This document shows, one piece after another, positions 4,612 to 6,244 of a DNA stretch of 6,244 nucleotides. The notes under the pieces are model-generated. The model was not told the origin of the DNA and made no database searches. It worked only from the letters and a program-made list of their open reading frames with translations. Source of the DNA: CAYGWP01 sp964353455. GTDB lineage: Bacteria; Planctomycetota; Phycisphaerae; FEN-1346. The stretch spans positions 1 through 6,244 of the forward strand of contig CAYGWP010000325.1 in the NCBI GenBank assembly GCA_964353455.1. Reading direction: 5' to 3'. Both the position numbers and the translations under genes were made by a program. Each line of letters begins with the position of its first letter. Position 1 is the first letter of the stretch.

Positions 4612-5811
4612 ATGGACCAGGTTGCCGAAACAACGAGGACCGACAAGGTCATTGAGGTTTCCGCGTCGCAGGACTTTGCGGCGTGGCTGATTCAGGCCCA
4701 CGGCTCGATGGCCATCACCACCTATCAGGCGGGCAAGGTGGTGCTCGTCGGCTGGAACGGACGCCAGGTCTCCGTCCTGCCGCGCCACTTCGTCAAGCCG
4801 ATGGGCTTGACCGTCAGCGGCAGCCGCATGGCCCTCGCCTGCCGCGAGGAAATCTGGATCCTCGCGAACGCTCCGTTCCTGGCCCCCCATTATCCGGAGG
4901 TCGATGCGAACCGGTACGATGCGCTCTATCTGCCGCGGGCCGTCTATACCACGGGCGAACTGAACGTTCACGACCTGGCGTGGGGAACCGAGGGCCTGTG
5001 GTTTATCAACACGCGGTACTGCTGTCTGTCGCTACTGAGCGACGAGTTCAGTTTCGTCCCCAAGTGGAAGCCGCCCTTCATCACCCAACTGGCGCCGGAA
5101 GACCGGTGCCACCTGAACGGCGTGGCGATGAAGGACGGCAAGCCCAAGTACGTGACGATGCTGGGCGACACCGACACGGCCGGCGGATGGCGCCTCAACA
5201 AGGCCACCGGCGGCATGCTGATGGAATTGGACTCCAGCGAGGTCGTCATGCGCGGCCTGTGCATGCCTCACTCGCCGCGCTATCATGATGGGAAGTGGTG
5301 GTTGCTGAATTCCGGCGCCGGCGAACTCTGGCAGATTGACCCGGAGCGCGGCGACCACACGGTCGTGTGCGCCTTGCCGGGATACCTGCGCGGGCTGTGC
5401 TTCGTCGGCAACACGTACGCCCTGGTTGGCATCTCCTTGATTCGCGAGAAGCACCTGTGGGCGGGGCTGCCGGTGCAGAAGCGGTTTGAGCATCGGCTCC
5501 TGTGCGGCGTGGCGGTGGTGGACCTGCGCGACGGGCGCCACGTGGCCACCCTTCAGTTTACGGCGGGCGCCGAGGAACTCTATGACGTTCAGTTCCTGCC
5601 CGGGATGCTGCGGCCGTCGATCCTGAACCAGACGACCCGGCCGGCGTACGAAGGGGTTACGGCGCCGGAGTTCGCATACTGGCTGAAACCTGCCCCGGCC
5701 GGGCAGGGGGATGGCCAGCCTCAAGGTCAGCAGCCGCCCGCGCCTGGAGGCGCGGGGGAGATTCGGGCACGCGGGGCCTCATGGCCCGGCGGGGTCAAGC
5801 CCAAGCCCTAG
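4612..5811 (+). CDS. TIGR03032 family protein of unknown function
   Basis: The 399-residue product matches the TIGR03032 family as I know it. The blocks are TTYQAGKVVLV (36-46), LYLPRAVYTTGELNVHDLAWG (105-125), LWFINTRYCCLSLL (129-142), FVPKWKPPFI (148-157), APEDRCHLNGVAM (161-173), GDTDTAGGWR (185-194), LCMPHSPRYHDGKWWLLNSGAGEL (216-239), LPGYLRGLCFVG (255-266), IREKHLWAGLP (277-287) and CGVAVVDLRDG (298-308). The alternating hydrophobic and Gly/Asp-rich pattern suggests a beta-propeller, but this is inference. There is no signal peptide or membrane segment, so it is probably cytoplasmic. No enzymatic function is established to my knowledge. The final 39 residues (361-399) are a Pro/Gly/Gln-rich, probably disordered extension beyond the family core. 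ATG 4612 is the first start after an in-frame stop and lacks a normal Shine-Dalgarno. It has its own promoter candidate and lies 23 nt before an exported repeat protein, perhaps co-transcribed. Confidence 0.88.
   Translation: MDQVAETTRTDKVIEVSASQDFAAWLIQAHGSMAITTYQAGKVVLVGWNGRQVSVLPRHFVKPMGLTVSGSRMALACREEIWILANAPFLAPHYPEVDANRYDALYLPRAVYTTGELNVHDLAWGTEGLWFINTRYCCLSLLSDEFSFVPKWKPPFITQLAPEDRCHLNGVAMKDGKPKYVTMLGDTDTAGGWRLNKATGGMLMELDSSEVVMRGLCMPHSPRYHDGKWWLLNSGAGELWQIDPERGDHTVVCALPGYLRGLCFVGNTYALVGISLIREKHLWAGLPVQKRFEHRLLCGVAVVDLRDGRHVATLQFTAGAEELYDVQFLPGMLRPSILNQTTRPAYEGVTAPEFAYWLKPAPAGQGDGQPQGQQPPAPGGAGEIRARGASWPGGVKPKP
5737..5756. repeat. Perfect 8-bp hairpin in the 3' end of the TIGR03032 gene
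   Basis: CCCGCGCC (5737-5744) and GGCGCGGG (5749-5756) are exact inverted repeats around the tetraloop TGGA. It lies in the part that encodes the Pro/Gly-rich tail, 53 nt before the stop codon. No T-run follows, so it is not an ordinary intrinsic terminator. It may tune expression of the downstream gene or be a remnant of a GC-rich repeat. Confidence 0.45.
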
Positions 5812-5820
5812 TTACCGTTT

Positions 5821-5826
5821 GGGAGG
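5821..5826 (+). promoter_or_regulatory. Strong Shine-Dalgarno of the LEDRLLLA protein
   Basis: GGGAGG lies 8 nt before ATG 5835, one of the best ribosome binding sites in the window. It fixes the start of the partial gene at 5835; later in-frame ATGs lack such a site and would remove part of the N-terminal LEDRLLLA region. In the 23-nt gap after the preceding stop I see no promoter, consistent with co-transcription. Confidence 0.65.
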
Positions 5827-5834
5827 ACGAGATT

Positions 5835-6244
5835 ATGTCATCGCGCCATGAAGCCATGCCTCACGTTGAACGGTTGGAGGATCGCCTGCTGCTGGCCGTG
5901 AACCCGGTGGGGGCCGAGATGGAGATCACGAACAACAACTATGACCAGTACTCGCCCGCGATCGCCATGGATGCCGACGGTGACTTCGTGGCCGTGTGGG
6001 TGGACTACAACTTCTATTCCTCATCCTCCGCCGAAGACATCGTGGCGCAACTCTTCGACGCCGACGGCACGCCCAAAGGCCTGGCGTTTATGGTCAGTTA
6101 CAACAATTATTATTACGACCAGTATGCGCCGTCGGTGGCGATGGATGATGACGGCGACTTCGTCATCGCATGGCGGACATACATGCCATTATACTCCTAC
6201 TACGGCAAGTACAATTACGACGCCGTCTCCGTCCAGGCGTTTGA
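5835..6244 (+). CDS. Partial exported repeat protein with N-terminal LEDRLLLA (LEPR-XLL-like) motif
   Basis: The reading frame is open from ATG 5835 to the window edge (136 complete codons), so the 3' end is missing. The N-terminus has VERLEDRLLLAVNP (11-24), a close relative of the LEPR-XLL element found at the start of very large planctomycete exported or surface proteins. It is not a classical signal peptide but is thought to mark export or sorting. Two copies of an Asp/Gly repeat follow: YDQYSPAIAMDADGDFVAVW (36-55) and YDQYAPSVAMDDDGDFVIAW (94-113), 58 residues apart. Each is followed by a VAQLFDADG-like strand (from residue 70; VSVQAF at 131-136). Such repeats are common in extracellular beta-rich proteins, and the Asp-rich turns could bind calcium. 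Asn/Tyr-rich stretches link them. The function is unknown; a large adhesin, sheath or matrix protein is plausible. The 23-nt gap links it to the TIGR03032 gene. Confidence 0.85.
   Translation, partial: MSSRHEAMPHVERLEDRLLLAVNPVGAEMEITNNNYDQYSPAIAMDADGDFVAVWVDYNFYSSSSAEDIVAQLFDADGTPKGLAFMVSYNNYYYDQYAPSVAMDDDGDFVIAWRTYMPLYSYYGKYNYDAVSVQAF
5940..6244 (+). repeat. Tandem 58-residue protein repeats (two units seen, second cut off)
   Basis: Unit 1 begins at Tyr36 (5940) and unit 2 at Tyr94 (6114) of the partial protein. Conserved positions are YDQY, P, AMD.DGDFV and W, then a D.V.Q.F strand. Spacing is 58 residues at the first block and 61 at the second, so the units vary in length by small insertions of Ser/Tyr/Asn. 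More copies presumably follow beyond the window. Confidence 0.75.

Noticed and set aside
1..6244. tRNA, rRNA, CRISPR array, transposase, phage or toxin-antitoxin genes
   Set aside because: I saw no tRNA- or rRNA-like sequence, no regularly spaced direct repeats, and no gene with mobile-element or toxin motifs; the window is chromosomal in character.

Overview
The window is GC-rich bacterial DNA with all supported genes on the + strand. The best clue to the organism is the partial gene at the right edge. Its product opens with an LEDRLLLA motif a few residues in, followed by Asp/Gly/Tyr-rich repeats, which is typical of the large exported proteins of Planctomycetota. GTG starts, very tight gene packing and the TIGR03032-type neighbour fit that reading. 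The exact lineage cannot be fixed from this sequence, and a metagenome-derived planctomycete is only the most likely source.

Region 1 (1-83) holds no gene that can be assigned. It contains a strong nested inverted repeat (1-43) ahead of the first gene.

Region 2 (84-4498) is a compact gene train that looks like one operon. The order is lipB (octanoyltransferase), a second diverged lipB paralogue, lipA (lipoyl synthase), an 82-residue free-standing lipoyl-domain carrier, tmk (thymidylate kinase) and a holB-type DNA polymerase III delta' subunit. Spacings are 11 nt, a 4-nt ATGA overlap, 41 nt, 1 nt and a 14-nt overlap. The first four genes form a self-contained lipoate module: two candidate octanoyl transferases, the sulfur-inserting radical SAM enzyme and a possible acceptor protein. 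tmk-holB is a pairing found in many bacteria, here fused onto the lipoate module.

Region 3 (4499-4611) is a short spacer. It contains a weak hairpin plus T8 tract (probable terminator), followed at once by a TTGACA box and a candidate -10 just before the next start codon.

Region 4 (4612-6244) is a second transcription unit. It has a 399-residue TIGR03032-family protein of unknown function and, 23 nt downstream behind a good Shine-Dalgarno, the 5' end of the LEDRLLLA repeat protein, which runs off the window.

The points most worth a second look are the tandem lipB pair, in which the second copy keeps the catalytic Lys and Cys but has lost other signature residues, and the stand-alone lipoyl carrier beside it. 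Together they suggest a dedicated lipoylation branch rather than simple housekeeping redundancy.
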